64,000 nt of DNA from Streptantibioticus cattleyicolor NRRL 8057 = DSM 46488. Lineage in GTDB: Bacteria; Actinomycetota; Actinomycetes; Streptomycetales; Streptomycetaceae. The notes under the pieces are model-generated. The model searched no databases and was not told where the DNA came from. It saw nothing but the letters and a program-made list of their open reading frames with translations. The DNA lies in assembly GCF_000240165.1 (NCBI RefSeq), contig NC_017586.1, forward strand, positions 4,340,001 to 4,404,000. The letters are read 5' to 3'. Numbering within the stretch: position 1 is the first letter of the stretch; every line of letters starts with the position of its first letter. A program made the translations under genes and the position numbers. Of the stretch, positions 48,305 to 57,011 are shown piece after piece.

Positions 48305-48562
48305 TCAGGCGCTGATGTTGCGCGCCCGGTTGCGGGCGGCGCGGCGCTTCATCGCACGACGCTCGTCCTCGCTGAGGCCACCCCAGACACCGGCGTCCTG
48401 CCCGGACTCCAGTGCCCACTGCAGGCACTGCTCCATCACGGGGCAGCGACGGCAGACGGCCTTGGCTTCCTCGATCTGCAGCAGCGCAGGACCGGTGTTG
48501 CCGATCGGGAAGAAGAGCTCGGGGTCTTCTTCGCGGCAAACGGCGCGGTGACGCCAGTCCAT
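48305..48562 (-). CDS. wblE: WhiB-family regulator WblE (WhiB1 orthologue)
   Basis: 85-residue WhiB-like protein. The cluster cysteines are C9, C37, C40 and C46, followed by GVWGGLSEDERRAMKRR, and the basic tail RRAARNRARN. The near-invariant N-terminus MDWRHRAVCREEDPELFFP identifies WblE, the orthologue of mycobacterial WhiB1, a nitric-oxide-sensitive [4Fe-4S] protein that binds the housekeeping sigma factor and is essential in some species. A CRP-like palindrome is 45 bp upstream of the start. Confidence 0.95.
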   Translation of the reverse strand: MDWRHRAVCREEDPELFFPIGNTGPALLQIEEAKAVCRRCPVMEQCLQWALESGQDAGVWGGLSEDERRAMKRRAARNRARNISA

Positions 48563-48880
48563 GTCTGCTCCAACTCCTGGTGTGTTGCTGGCACGTTGCT
48601 TGTGAATGTGAACGCTTTCACGAATCCTTCGACACGACATCGGTCGACAGCCAGGTTCCCTGGCGCGACCGCGGGGGGTGAAGGAGGATTCGGGCTCTCA
48701 AGGGGGTCCGGAAGGGGGCCGTCCCGATCGCCAAGAAGAGACTCGCAAACCTGGGCGGCGGATACAACCCCTTCCGGAAAGTTTTTTTTGATTCTTCGGT
48801 GTCGCCTCGGTCACAGCCGTACTTCCATGGGGTGCAACGGAGGCTAAACGTTCGAGTGAAAGGACTTTGGGCCCTACCAC
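48563..48880 (-). promoter_or_regulatory. wblE upstream region with CRP-like site
   Basis: 318 nt without a gene. TGTGA-N6-TCACG (48607-48622), preceded by another TGTGAA at 48601-48606, fits the CRP half-sites TGTGA/TCACA. Further upstream an eight-base T/A tract (near 48782-48790) stands out in the otherwise GC-rich DNA; on the minus strand it is followed by CTTTCCGGAAG and TTGTAT, which may belong to the promoter. CRP control of the orthologous whiB1 is known in Mycobacterium tuberculosis; here it is inference. Confidence 0.5.
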
Positions 48881-49846
48881 TCACACAATCACACGCAGTG
48901 CACGGCGTACACCTGTGAAGGTCGCACTTGTGCGCAGCCCGAGGTGGTCACCGTCCACCTGAAAAGGCAGCGGCACCTGTGATTGCAAGGTGAAGTCGGT
49001 GAGATCGTGGAGCGATACGACGTGCTTTCCACGCGGTCCGCGTTCCGGGGTCGAACGCAGCAACTGGGTGGCGTGCCGGGCGACCGCCGACGGGGAGAGC
49101 CGGGAGAGCGCCAGCACGTCGAGCGCGGTGTCGAACGAGGCACGCGGCGAGGCGTACACCGGACGGTTGCCGAAGAACGTCCACGGCGAGGTGTTGCACA
49201 CTATCGCCAGCACCAGGTCGGCCACCGGATCGGCGCCCGGCTGGGTCAGCGTGACGGTGCCGTGCCGGCGGTTGGGCTCGCCCAGGAACTGGCGGACGGT
49301 CTGCCGTACGTACAACGAGTGCGTCGACCGCTTGCCGCGCACCCGCTGCTGCTCCACCCGGCCCACCACGCCCGCGTCGAAGCCGAAGCCGGCACAGAAG
49401 GTGAACCAGCGGGCCGGCACCCCCTCGTCCGGGGTGCCCGGGGTGCCGCGCACCAGTCCGAGGCCGACCGAGCGCTCGCTGCCCTGGCGCAGCGCGTCCA
49501 GCAGCAGACTGGTGGCCTCCACCGCGTCGTTGGGCAGGCCGAGGGCGCGCGCGAAGACGTTGGTGCTGCCGCCGGGGACCACCGCGAGCCGGGGCAGCTC
49601 CGCGCGGGGGCCGTGGTGCAGCAGCCCGTTGACGATCTCGTTGACGGTGCCGTCCCCGCCGAGCGCCACCACCAGCTCCACCTCGCCGCCCTCGGCGGCC
49701 CGGCGGGCGAGGTCGCGGGCGTGGCCGCGGTACTCCGTGGAGGCCACCTCCAGCTTCAGATCGCTGGCCAGCGCGTGGATCAGCACGTCACGGGTCCGCG
49801 CCCCGGTGGTGGTGGCCTTCGGGTTGACCACGAGAAGCGCGCGCAT
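48881..49846 (-). CDS. Diacylglycerol/lipid kinase family protein
   Basis: 321-residue member of the DAGK catalytic-domain family. Nucleotide-binding motifs are VVALGGDGTVNEIVNG (GGDGT) and VVPGGSTNVFARALGLP. The C-terminal beta-sandwich follows with no membrane segment, so it is a soluble DgkB/YegS-like enzyme that phosphorylates diacylglycerol or a related lipid at the membrane surface. ATG 49846 has no clear ribosome binding site. The divergent neighbour at 49921 is a membrane protein. Confidence 0.88.
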   Translation of the reverse strand: MRALLVVNPKATTTGARTRDVLIHALASDLKLEVASTEYRGHARDLARRAAEGGEVELVVALGGDGTVNEIVNGLLHHGPRAELPRLAVVPGGSTNVFARALGLPNDAVEATSLLLDALRQGSERSVGLGLVRGTPGTPDEGVPARWFTFCAGFGFDAGVVGRVEQQRVRGKRSTHSLYVRQTVRQFLGEPNRRHGTVTLTQPGADPVADLVLAIVCNTSPWTFFGNRPVYASPRASFDTALDVLALSRLSPSAVARHATQLLRSTPERGPRGKHVVSLHDLTDFTLQSQVPLPFQVDGDHLGLRTSATFTGVRRALRVIV

Positions 49847-49920
49847 GAGAGGAAGGGTACCTACCCATCGGTACCCGGCCGCGCCCCGGCCCCGGGGCCC
49901 GGGCGGGCTACCCTGCCAAG

Positions 49921-50415
49921 GTGAGCGCCAAGCAGAAGACCGGCTCCGGACCCGCGGCGGCCCGGGGCGGCAACGAGACGGGGAACCCGGCGGACCAGGC
50001 GGCGGCGGCCGGCCACCGGACACGCCGGCTGACCGCCGCCGCTGCCCTGGCCGCACTGGAGGGGGCGGGCCTGGCCGTGGCCGGGGTCTGGCTGCTCGTC
50101 CTCGGTCTCCTCGGCCACCCGGCGGACCGCCAGGGCGCGACGATGGGCGGGCTGACCGTGCTGGTGCTGGCCGCGCTGCCGCTGGTGGCCGCCTACGGGC
50201 TGGTCAAGGCGCGCCGCTGGAGCCGGGGGCCCGTGCTGATCATCCAGCTGATCGCGCTGCCCGTCGCCTGGACCATGGCGCACGCCAACACGGCGCTGCT
50301 CGTCGTCGCCGTGGGCGTGGCCGTGGTCGCCGTGGCGGAACTGGTGCTGCTGGTCAACCCGGCGGCGACCGACGCGCTCGGCATCGGACGCCGTACCGCC
50401 GAACCCCGGCGGTGA
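49921..50415 (+). CDS. Hypothetical four-helix membrane protein
   Basis: 164-residue protein. A disordered polar N-terminus of ~35 residues precedes about four hydrophobic helices (ALAALEGAGLAVAGVWLL, LTVLVLAALPLVAAYGLV, VLIIQLIALPVAWTM, LLVVAVGVAVVAVAELVLL), ending in a polar tail. No known family motif. It is convergent with sigH, with a hairpin in between. Confidence 0.7.
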   Translation: MSAKQKTGSGPAAARGGNETGNPADQAAAAGHRTRRLTAAAALAALEGAGLAVAGVWLLVLGLLGHPADRQGATMGGLTVLVLAALPLVAAYGLVKARRWSRGPVLIIQLIALPVAWTMAHANTALLVVAVGVAVVAVAELVLLVNPAATDALGIGRRTAEPRR

Positions 50416-50421
50416 GGCGGG

Positions 50422-50451
50422 GCCGGCGGCTCGGCACTGCGGGCCGCCGGC
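50422..50451. terminator. Bidirectional hairpin between membrane-protein gene and sigH
   Basis: GCCGGCGGC (50422-50430) pairs with GCCGCCGGC (50443-50451) in the 39-nt gap. Confidence 0.55.
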
Positions 50452-50454
50452 GGA

Positions 50455-51558
50455 TCACTCCTCGACCAGCAGCCGGTCGCGCAGCTGGGCCAGGGTGCGG
50501 GCCAGCAGCCGGGAGACGTGCATCTGGGAGATGCCCACCTCCTGGGCGATCTGCGACTGCGTCATGTTGCCGAAGAAGCGCAGCAGCAGGATCTTCTTCT
50601 CCCGCGGCGGCAACTGCTCCAGCAAAGGCTTGAGCGATTCCCGGTATTCCACGCCCTCCAGCGCGTCGTCCTCGGCGCCCAGGGTGTCGGCCACCGCGGG
50701 CGACTCGTCGTCGGTGTCGGGCACGTCCAGCGAGAGCGTGCTGTAGGCGTTGGCCGACTCCAGCCCCTCCAGCACCTCCTCCTCGGAGATCTTCAGATGC
50801 TCGGCGAGCTCGTGCACGGTCGGGGCGCGGCCGTGCGCCTGGGAGAGCTCCCCGGTGGCCGTGGTGAGCGCCAGCCGCAGCTCCTGGAGGCGGCGCGGCA
50901 CGCGGACCGCCCACCCCTTGTCCCGGAAGTGGCGCTTGATCTCCCCGACCACGGTGGGCGTGGCGTAGGTGGAGAACTCCACGCCGCGCTCCGGGTCGAA
51001 ACGGTTCACCGACTTGATCAGGCCGATGGTGGCGACCTGGGTGAGGTCGTCCAGCGGCTCGCCCCGGTTGCGGAACCGGCGGGCCAGGTGCTCCACGAGC
51101 GGCAGATGCATCTGGACCAGCCGGTTGCGCAGCTCGGCGCGCTCCGGGGAGCCCTCGGGCAACGTGCTCAACTCGATGAACAGGGCGCGCGCCCCGGTGC
51201 GGTCCGGCGCGGCGGTGGCCGTGCCGGGATGGTCGCCGGTGTCGTGGGCGTGGCCGGCCGGGCCGCGTGAGCCGTGGCCGGCCACCGTGGCGCGGGGGTG
51301 GCGGCCGTGCTCGCGCGGCGGCTGCTCGTCCACCCCGGGGCCGTGCTGGTCACGCTCCATGGGGTCCGCCTGTTCCAGCGCGTCCGTAGCGTCGATGTGC
51401 GGCACCGGGCGGTGCCGCGGCGGGTGCCGCCGGGCGGCGGCCTGGGCGGGAACGGCGGCCCCGCGTCCGGCGGGGCCGGCCCGCCGGACGGCGGCGGGCT
51501 CGGGGACGCCGCTCGGGGCCGGCTCGGTGGCCAGCTCCCGGGAGGATTCAGCGGTCAC
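50455..51558 (-). CDS. sigH: SigB/SigF-type alternative sigma factor SigH
   Basis: 367-residue sigma factor of the SigB/F group. A long Pro/Ala/Arg/His-rich N-terminal extension (~130 residues) precedes region 2 (LVQMHLPLVEHLARRFRNRGEPLDD split at PLVEHLARR, then FDPERGVEFSTYATPTVVG), region 3 and region 4 (ILLLRFFGNMTQSQIAQEVG). With its anti-sigma gene directly upstream and synteny to wblE and dagK, it matches SigH of S. coelicolor, which acts in osmotic stress and aerial development and is known to yield several N-terminally processed forms. GTG 51558 is the likely long start; shorter starts inside the extension are possible. Confidence 0.88.
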   Translation of the reverse strand: MTAESSRELATEPAPSGVPEPAAVRRAGPAGRGAAVPAQAAARRHPPRHRPVPHIDATDALEQADPMERDQHGPGVDEQPPREHGRHPRATVAGHGSRGPAGHAHDTGDHPGTATAAPDRTGARALFIELSTLPEGSPERAELRNRLVQMHLPLVEHLARRFRNRGEPLDDLTQVATIGLIKSVNRFDPERGVEFSTYATPTVVGEIKRHFRDKGWAVRVPRRLQELRLALTTATGELSQAHGRAPTVHELAEHLKISEEEVLEGLESANAYSTLSLDVPDTDDESPAVADTLGAEDDALEGVEYRESLKPLLEQLPPREKKILLLRFFGNMTQSQIAQEVGISQMHVSRLLARTLAQLRDRLLVEE

Positions 51559-51694
51559 GACGTTCCCCCGTTCCGTGCGTGGCGGGCGTGTCCGCGCGGT
51601 CACCGCCCCTGGCGGGCGCCGGGCCGCACCGGCCCCTCCCGGGGCCTGACTTGCGGAAGTAGTGGAACCTGAGGGCTTCCTGCATCTGGGGACC

Positions 51695-52108
51695 TCACGA
51701 CTGTCCAGGGCCGGCGCCGCGCTTTTTGTGCAGGCTGATGCTGACCGTGTTGTCCTCGGCCACGGCGGAGTCGACCTCCCCGGCCAGGGCGGAGAGCACC
51801 GTCCAGGCGAAGGTGTCGCGCTCCGGGGCGCGGCCGTCGGTGGTGGGCGCCGAGACGGTCACCCACAGGGCGTCCTCGACCAGGCGGAAGACGCACGAGA
51901 GCACACTGCCGGGAACGGCCTGCTGGAGCAGGATGGCGCAAGCCTCGTCGACGGCGATGCGCAGGTCTTCGATCTCGTCGAGGGTGAAGTCCAATCGGGC
52001 TGCGAGTCCGGCGGTGGCCGTCCGCAGTACCGAGAGGTAGGCACCCGCCGCGGGCAGCCGGACCTCCACGAAGTCCTTCGACCCGGGCTCGCCTGCGATC
52101 TGGGACAC
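51695..52108 (-). CDS. ushX: Anti-sigma factor UshX/PrsH (RsbW-like)
   Basis: 137-residue RsbW/SpoIIAB-type kinase-fold anti-sigma factor. The ATP-binding helix is around DLRIAVDEACAILLQQ; the downstream glycine boxes are weak, as in UshX. It should hold SigH inactive; no anti-anti-sigma factor is encoded adjacent. GTG 52108 has GGAGG with good spacing. It lies 136 nt upstream of sigH on the same strand, forming the ushX-sigH operon; the 267-nt region upstream probably contains developmental promoters that I could not resolve. Confidence 0.88.
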   Translation of the reverse strand: MSQIAGEPGSKDFVEVRLPAAGAYLSVLRTATAGLAARLDFTLDEIEDLRIAVDEACAILLQQAVPGSVLSCVFRLVEDALWVTVSAPTTDGRAPERDTFAWTVLSALAGEVDSAVAEDNTVSISLHKKRGAGPGQS

Positions 52109-52375
52109 CCTCACCTCCAAGGTGGCACACGGTGGTTGAACTTGAACGCCTGCCCCACCCGCCGCCGTTATGCGACGGTCAGGTGCGGGTACACGGTCCG
52201 TACACGCCGAGTAGTCGCACGCGATGCGTACCGTCCAGGGACGGTATCGCGATCTGTGCCCCGGTGTCGCCCGGACCAAGCGCGGTTGTCACCGCGGGCA
52301 GGCCCTGTTCCGGGAACCCGCGGCTGTCACTCATGGTAAACCTATGAGCACGAACAGTGACAGGGGTTTGCGGTC

Positions 52376-52906
52376 TCAATTCGAAAGAGATATCGCGGGG
52401 TTGGCCGGAGCGACAGGGGTCGGACCGGACGCGGATGCCGCCAGCGTCCGCAGCGGCTCACCGGTCAGCCGCTGCACCGTCCACTCGTCCATCGGTACCG
52501 CGCCCACCGAGCGGTAGAAGTCGATCGACGGCTCGTTCCAGTCGAGCACCGCCCACTCGAAGCGGTCGTAGCCGCGCGCCACGCAGATCCGGGCCAGCTC
52601 GGCGAGGAGCGCCTTGCCGTGCCCCCGGCCCCGCGCCGCCGGGCGAACGTACAGGTCTTCGAGGTGGACGCCGTGGGTGCCGGTCCAGGTGGAGAAGTTG
52701 CGGAACCACAGCGCGAAGCCGGCCGCGACCCCCTCCGGCTCCTCCTCGGCGATCAGCGCGAAGACCGCCGGCTCGGCCCCGAAGAGCGCCTCGCGCAACT
52801 GCTCCGGCGTCGCCCGCGCCTGCTCCAGCGCCCGCTCGTACTCGGCGAGTTCGCGGATCATGGCGTGGATGGCGGGGACGTCGTCCTCGGTCGCGGGTCG
52901 AATCAT
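52376..52906 (-). CDS. GNAT-family acetyltransferase (diamine/polyamine-type)
   Basis: 176-residue GNAT protein. The acetyl-CoA loop is RPAARGRGHGKALLAEL, preceded by LEDLYVRP and followed by the NEPSIDFYRSVGA segment; the Y-E-R-A-L near residue 25 and the FSTWTG-x-G-V-H-L-E-D-L pattern are those of spermidine/spermine N-acetyltransferase-like proteins. The substrate cannot be fixed. ATG 52906 is used. Confidence 0.85.
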   Translation of the reverse strand: MIRPATEDDVPAIHAMIRELAEYERALEQARATPEQLREALFGAEPAVFALIAEEEPEGVAAGFALWFRNFSTWTGTHGVHLEDLYVRPAARGRGHGKALLAELARICVARGYDRFEWAVLDWNEPSIDFYRSVGAVPMDEWTVQRLTGEPLRTLAASASGPTPVAPANPAISLSN

Positions 52907-52996
52907 GCGGCCAAGGCTAACCGGCGGCGCCGACAACCGGACAGGGCTCGCGGTCACGGAGTGCGACCCCCGGCGGCGACCGCCGGTCACCCGGTG

Positions 52997-53257
52997 TCAC
53001 ACCAGGGTCTGGCAGGGGTAGCACCACCGCCAGCTCTCACCCGGCTCGAAAGAGCGCATCACCGGGTGCCCGGTGGCGTCGTGGTGCGCGGTGGCGTGGC
53101 GGTACGGCGAGGAGTCGCAGCACCCCACGTGACCGCAGCTGAGGCAGAGCCGCAACTGCACCGGATGGCTGCCGGCCGCCTCGCACTCCGGGCAGGTGGC
53201 GGTCAGTGGCGCCGGTTCCGGCTCCGGCAGCGCGGGAAGGTGCGGGCAGTCCCTCAT
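52997..53257 (-). CDS. UBP-type zinc-finger protein
   Basis: 86-residue protein consisting of one ZnF-UBP domain: CPECEAAG, RLCLSCGHVGCCDSS, then HATAHHDATGHPVMRSFEPGE divided by the His ligands, and a final Trp-Cys motif. In eukaryotes the domain binds the C-terminus of ubiquitin; bacterial singletons have no ascribed role. It is divergent from the Na+/H+ antiporter gene 82 nt away, a pairing that may be functional. Confidence 0.85.
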   Translation of the reverse strand: MRDCPHLPALPEPEPAPLTATCPECEAAGSHPVQLRLCLSCGHVGCCDSSPYRHATAHHDATGHPVMRSFEPGESWRWCYPCQTLV

Positions 53258-53339
53258 GATTCCTAGGCTAGGACCTGGCGTCGGAGCACGTCCAAGCAGG
53301 TCGGAGCAGGTCGCGTAGGCCGGGACGAGGGGGAGCGCC

Positions 53340-54947
53340 GTGGGGACCGAGTCGTTGGGTGGCGCGGTGCTGCTGCTGGTGGCCGGCAGCGCGGCGGTGG
53401 CCGGTCTGGCCCGGCGCACCGGCGTCTCCGCGCCGCTGCTGCTGGTCACCGTGGGGCTGGCGGCCTCCTTCGTGCCCGGCGTGCCCGCCTACACCCTCGA
53501 TCCGCACTGGGTGCTGCCGTTCGTGCTGCCGCCGCTGCTGCACACCGCCGCGCTGGACAGCTCCTACCTGGGGCTGCGCGCCAACCTGCGCCCGGTGGCG
53601 CTGCTGTCGGTGGGGTACGTGCTCTTCGCCACCGCCGCCGTCGGGCTGGTAGCCCACGCGATCGTCCCCGGGCTGCCGCTGGCCGCCGCGATGGTGCTGG
53701 GCGCGGTGGTGGCCCCGCCGGACGCGGTGGCGGCCACCGCGATCGCCCGCAAGGTGGGGCTGCCCGCCCGGACGGTGACCATCCTGCAGGGCGAGTCGCT
53801 GGTCAACGACGCGACCGCGATCACCGCCTACCGGGTGGCGCTGGCCGCCGCGGTGGGGGAGGGGATCGGCTGGCTCCAGGGGGTCGGCGACTTCCTGCTG
53901 GCCGCGGTCGGCGGCACGCTGGTGGGCCTGGTGCTGATGGTGCCGCTGCACTGGCTGCGCACCCGGCTGCGGGAGCCGCTGCTGCAGAACACCACCTCGC
54001 TGCTGATCCCGTTCGTGGCCTACGCGGCGGCCGAGCGGGTCGGCGCCTCCGGGGTGCTCGCGGTGGTGGTGGTCGGCCTCTACCTGGGCCACCACTCCTC
54101 CCAGGTGGACTTCGCCACCCGGCTCCAGGAGGCCGCGGTGTGGAAGATGGTGGCGTTCGTCCTGGAGTCGGTGGTCTTCGCGCTGATCGGGCTGCAGCTG
54201 CCGGTGGTGCTGCGCGGGCTGGGCGGCACCGGGGTGACCGGGGCGCTGGGGTTCGCGGCGGTGCTGGTGGCCACGTTGATCGGGTCGCGGTTCGTGTGGG
54301 TCTTCCCGGCCACGTACCTGCCGCGCCGGCTGAGCGCCCGGCGGGCCCGGCGTGATCCGGCGCCGCCGTGGACGCAGGCGTTCGTCACCTCGTGGGCCGG
54401 GATGCGCGGGGTGGTCTCCCTCGCGGTGGCCTTCTCGATCCCGCTCACCACCCGTTCCGGCGCCCCCTTCCCCGGCCGCGACCTGCTGCTCTTCCTCGCG
54501 TTCTGCTGCGTGATCGGCACCCTGGTGCTCCAGGGCTTCACCCTGCCGTGGGTGGTACGGGCGCTGCGGCTGCCGCCCAGGGACGTCCAGCGCGAGACGC
54601 TGATCGAGGCGCAGGCGCAGAACGAGGCGTCCCGGGCCGCCGAGGAGCGCCTGGCGGAGCTGCTGAGCGCCCCCGAGAACGCGCTGCCCGCGCCCCTCGC
54701 CGACCGGCTGCGCGCCGTACTGGCCCGGCGGCGCAACGCGGTGTGGGAACGGCTCGGCGCGGTCAACGCGCTCACCGGGGAGTCGGCGGACGCCACCTAC
54801 CGGCGGCTGAGCGGGGAGATGATCGCCGCCGAGCGGGAGGTCTTCGTGGGGCTGCGGGACCGCCGGGTGATCGACGACGAGATGCTGCGCACCCTGCTGC
54901 GCCGGCTCGACCTGGAGGAGGCGGCCGGCGATCACCCCGAGGAGTGA
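53340..54947 (+). CDS. CPA1-family Na+/H+ antiporter
   Basis: 535-residue cation/proton antiporter with about twelve transmembrane helices in the first 400 residues and a charged cytoplasmic C-terminus of ~130 residues. The ion-binding motif of CPA1 proteins is GAVVAPPDAVAATAIARK, followed by GESLVNDATA. It exchanges Na+ (or K+) for H+ at the membrane. GTG 53340 is used. It ends 9 nt before the convergent deaminase stop. Confidence 0.9.
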   Translation: MGTESLGGAVLLLVAGSAAVAGLARRTGVSAPLLLVTVGLAASFVPGVPAYTLDPHWVLPFVLPPLLHTAALDSSYLGLRANLRPVALLSVGYVLFATAAVGLVAHAIVPGLPLAAAMVLGAVVAPPDAVAATAIARKVGLPARTVTILQGESLVNDATAITAYRVALAAAVGEGIGWLQGVGDFLLAAVGGTLVGLVLMVPLHWLRTRLREPLLQNTTSLLIPFVAYAAAERVGASGVLAVVVVGLYLGHHSSQVDFATRLQEAAVWKMVAFVLESVVFALIGLQLPVVLRGLGGTGVTGALGFAAVLVATLIGSRFVWVFPATYLPRRLSARRARRDPAPPWTQAFVTSWAGMRGVVSLAVAFSIPLTTRSGAPFPGRDLLLFLAFCCVIGTLVLQGFTLPWVVRALRLPPRDVQRETLIEAQAQNEASRAAEERLAELLSAPENALPAPLADRLRAVLARRRNAVWERLGAVNALTGESADATYRRLSGEMIAAEREVFVGLRDRRVIDDEMLRTLLRRLDLEEAAGDHPEE

Positions 54948-54956
54948 GCCGGGCGG

Positions 54957-55853
54957 TCAGCCGGTGACGACCGCCGCGATCCGGGTGCCGGGCGCGAACG
55001 CCCCCTCGGCGGCGAGGGTGAAGACCCCGTAGAGCATCTTGGCCACGTACACCGGTTCCGGCAGCAGGCCGTGGCGGGCGGCGAACTCCTCGGCGAACGC
55101 GGTCAGTCGGGGCGTGGTGCGGGCGTAGCCGCCGCCGTGGAAACGGGTGTCGAGCGTCCAGGCGCCGCGTGGTCCGCCGAACGCCTCGTGCTGGAGCCGG
55201 GTCACCTCGTCGGCGAGGAAGCCGCCGCCCTTGAGCACCGGGAAGCCGATCGCGCGGGCGTCCGGGCCGAGCCCGGCGGCGAGTCCGGCCAGGGTGCCGC
55301 CGGTACCGCAGGCGACGGCGACCACGTCGGCGTGGCCGCGCAGTTCACGGCCGAGCTCCAGGCAGCCGGTGGCGGCCAGGGCGTTGCTGCCGCCCTCGGG
55401 GAGCGCGAGGAAGTCGCCGAAGCGGGCGCGCAGCTCGTCGACGAAGGCCGGTTCGGTCTTGCGCCGGTAGGACGCGCGGTCCACGAAGTGCAGCCGCATC
55501 CCGTCGGCCGCCGCCTGCGCCAGGCTCGGGTTGAGCGGCCGGCCGGCCAGTTCCTCGCCGCGCACCACGCCGATGGTGGCCAACCCCAGCAGCCGGCCCG
55601 CCGCTGCGGTCGCCCGCAAGTGGTTGGAGTACGCCCCGCCGAACGTCAGCAACGTCCCGTACCCCGCCGCCCGCGCCGCCTCCAGGTTGGGCGTCAGCTT
55701 CCGCCACTTGTTGCCCGGGATCCTCGGGTGGATCAGATCGTCCCGCTTGAGCGCCAGCCGCACCCCGGCACGCGCCAGGCGCTCGTCCTCGACCGGCACG
55801 AGCGGCGAGGGCAGCCGGGGGTCGAGCGCGTCGAGCGGCGAAGCGGTGGGCAC
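54957..55853 (-). CDS. PLP-dependent ACC deaminase/D-cysteine desulfhydrase family protein
   Basis: 298-residue fold-type II PLP enzyme. The Schiff-base lysine is in HPRIPGNKWRKL (NK-WRKL motif), and the phosphate-binding loop is CGTGGTLAGL. The family includes 1-aminocyclopropane-1-carboxylate deaminase and D-cysteine desulfhydrase, which cannot be separated by these motifs. GTG 55853 was chosen over 55892 because the upstream codons fall inside a strong hairpin; the mRNA may be leaderless. Confidence 0.85.
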   Translation of the reverse strand: MPTASPLDALDPRLPSPLVPVEDERLARAGVRLALKRDDLIHPRIPGNKWRKLTPNLEAARAAGYGTLLTFGGAYSNHLRATAAAGRLLGLATIGVVRGEELAGRPLNPSLAQAAADGMRLHFVDRASYRRKTEPAFVDELRARFGDFLALPEGGSNALAATGCLELGRELRGHADVVAVACGTGGTLAGLAAGLGPDARAIGFPVLKGGGFLADEVTRLQHEAFGGPRGAWTLDTRFHGGGYARTTPRLTAFAEEFAARHGLLPEPVYVAKMLYGVFTLAAEGAFAPGTRIAAVVTG

Positions 55854-55887
55854 CGGCCCATTGTCCCAGGGCGGAGGGGAGAAACGC

Positions 55888-55980
55888 CGCACCCGGCCGC
55901 CGCGAGGCCCTCGTCGGGGCGAACGCGGCGGCCGGGTGCGCCACCGCGGTCTGTGAAGGTGGTGTCCTCGCAGACCGCGG
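55888..55980 (-). terminator. Two consecutive hairpins after sodN
   Basis: CCGCGGTCTG (55944-55953) pairs with CAGACCGCGG (55971-55980). A perfect 17-bp stem, CGCACCCGGCCGCCGCG with its complement, spans 55888-55904 and 55924-55940. Both lie directly downstream of sodN on the minus strand; the distal one adjoins the deaminase start. Confidence 0.75.
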
Positions 55981-55989
55981 GGTGAAGGC

Positions 55990-56385
55990 TCAGGCCTTCT
56001 TGGTCTCCCAGAAGATCTTGTCGATCTCGGCGATCAGGTCGAGCGCCTTCTGGCCGGTCGCCGGGTCGTTGGAGCCCTTGGCGGCGCTGAGGGCCTTGAG
56101 GGCGTCGTTGACCAGCTGGTGCAGCTGCGGGTACTTCTCGAAGTGCGGAGCCTTGAAGTAGTCGCTCCACAGCACCGAGACGTGGTGCTTGGCCAGCTCG
56201 GCCCGCTGCTCCTTGATGACCACCGCGCGGGTGCGGAAGTCGGAGTCCTCGTTGGCCTGGTACTTCTCCTGGATGGCCTTGACGGACTCGGCCTCGATAC
56301 GGGCCTGGGCCGGGTCGTAGACGCCGCACGGCAGGTCGCAGTGGGCGCTGACCTTGACCTTGGGCGCGAACAGGCGAGAGAACAT
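55990..56385 (-). CDS. sodN: Nickel superoxide dismutase (precursor)
   Basis: 131-residue NiSOD precursor. A 14-residue leader (MFSRLFAPKVKVSA) is removed so that His15 becomes the N-terminal nickel ligand of the HCDLPCGVYD hook (both Cys and the His are ligands). The rest is the four-helix bundle. The mature homohexamer dismutates superoxide in the cytoplasm. A divergent sodX-type protease gene is 139 nt away, matching the S. coelicolor arrangement. In that species nickel, through Nur, controls sodN. The ribosome binding site is AGGAAGGA. Confidence 0.97.
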   Translation of the reverse strand: MFSRLFAPKVKVSAHCDLPCGVYDPAQARIEAESVKAIQEKYQANEDSDFRTRAVVIKEQRAELAKHHVSVLWSDYFKAPHFEKYPQLHQLVNDALKALSAAKGSNDPATGQKALDLIAEIDKIFWETKKA

Positions 56386-56524
56386 TGCCGTCCTTCCTCG
56401 TGATCGTCTTTGCAGGTGGGAGATTACTCCCTGGGGGGCCTGTTTTCTCGGGTGCCCCCAGGTGCTTAGGACAAAAGTCTGGTGTCACTCTGGACCCGGT
56501 GGAGGAACCGACAGGAGGCGCGGG

Positions 56525-56938
56525 ATGCGCGAGCAGGGGGCGAGGCTGCCGTACGGCGTGGCCGAGGTGACGGGGCCTTCGATGGTGCCGACGCTTCGTC
56601 ACGGGGACCAGTTGCTGGTCCGGTACGGGGCGCCGGTACGGGCGGGGGACGTGGTGGTGCTGCGCCACCCGCTTCAGCAGGACCTGCTGATCGTCAAGCG
56701 GGCGGTGGAGCGCCGGGAGGGCGGCTGGTGGGTGCTGGGCGACAACCCGTTCGCCGAGTCCGACAGCCGGCTGTTCGGCACGGTGCCGGACGAGTTGGTG
56801 GTCGCCAAGGCGCTGGGACGGTTCCGGCCGCCGCGGGAGCTGGGGCGTTCGGTGCGCTCGGCGCTGGGGTGGGCGGTCTCGGCGCTGCGGCCGGTGCGGG
56901 CGGACCGTTCGGTGACGCGGCGGCTCAAGGCGCGCTGA
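56525..56938 (+). CDS. sodX: NiSOD maturation protease SodX
   Basis: 137-residue S26-type protease related to signal peptidase. The nucleophilic Ser is in GPSMVPTL and the general-base Lys in LIVKRAVER, followed by GWWVLGDNPFAESDSR. It lacks a transmembrane anchor, fitting cytoplasmic removal of the SodN leader. It is divergent from sodN. ATG 56525 is preceded by AGGAGG with good spacing. Confidence 0.93.
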   Translation: MREQGARLPYGVAEVTGPSMVPTLRHGDQLLVRYGAPVRAGDVVVLRHPLQQDLLIVKRAVERREGGWWVLGDNPFAESDSRLFGTVPDELVVAKALGRFRPPRELGRSVRSALGWAVSALRPVRADRSVTRRLKAR

Positions 56939-57011
56939 GCGCGGCCGGCCGGCCGCCGGTCGTTCAACCGCGGACCGGCCGGGCGGCAGCGGTCGAACGC
57001 CCGGCGGCGGC

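Noticed and set aside
52109..52375. SigB/SigH-type promoter sought upstream of ushX
   Set aside because: GTTT and GGGT-like elements occur near 52315-52345 on the minus strand but the spacing (18 nt) and -10 sequence do not fit well enough to call.
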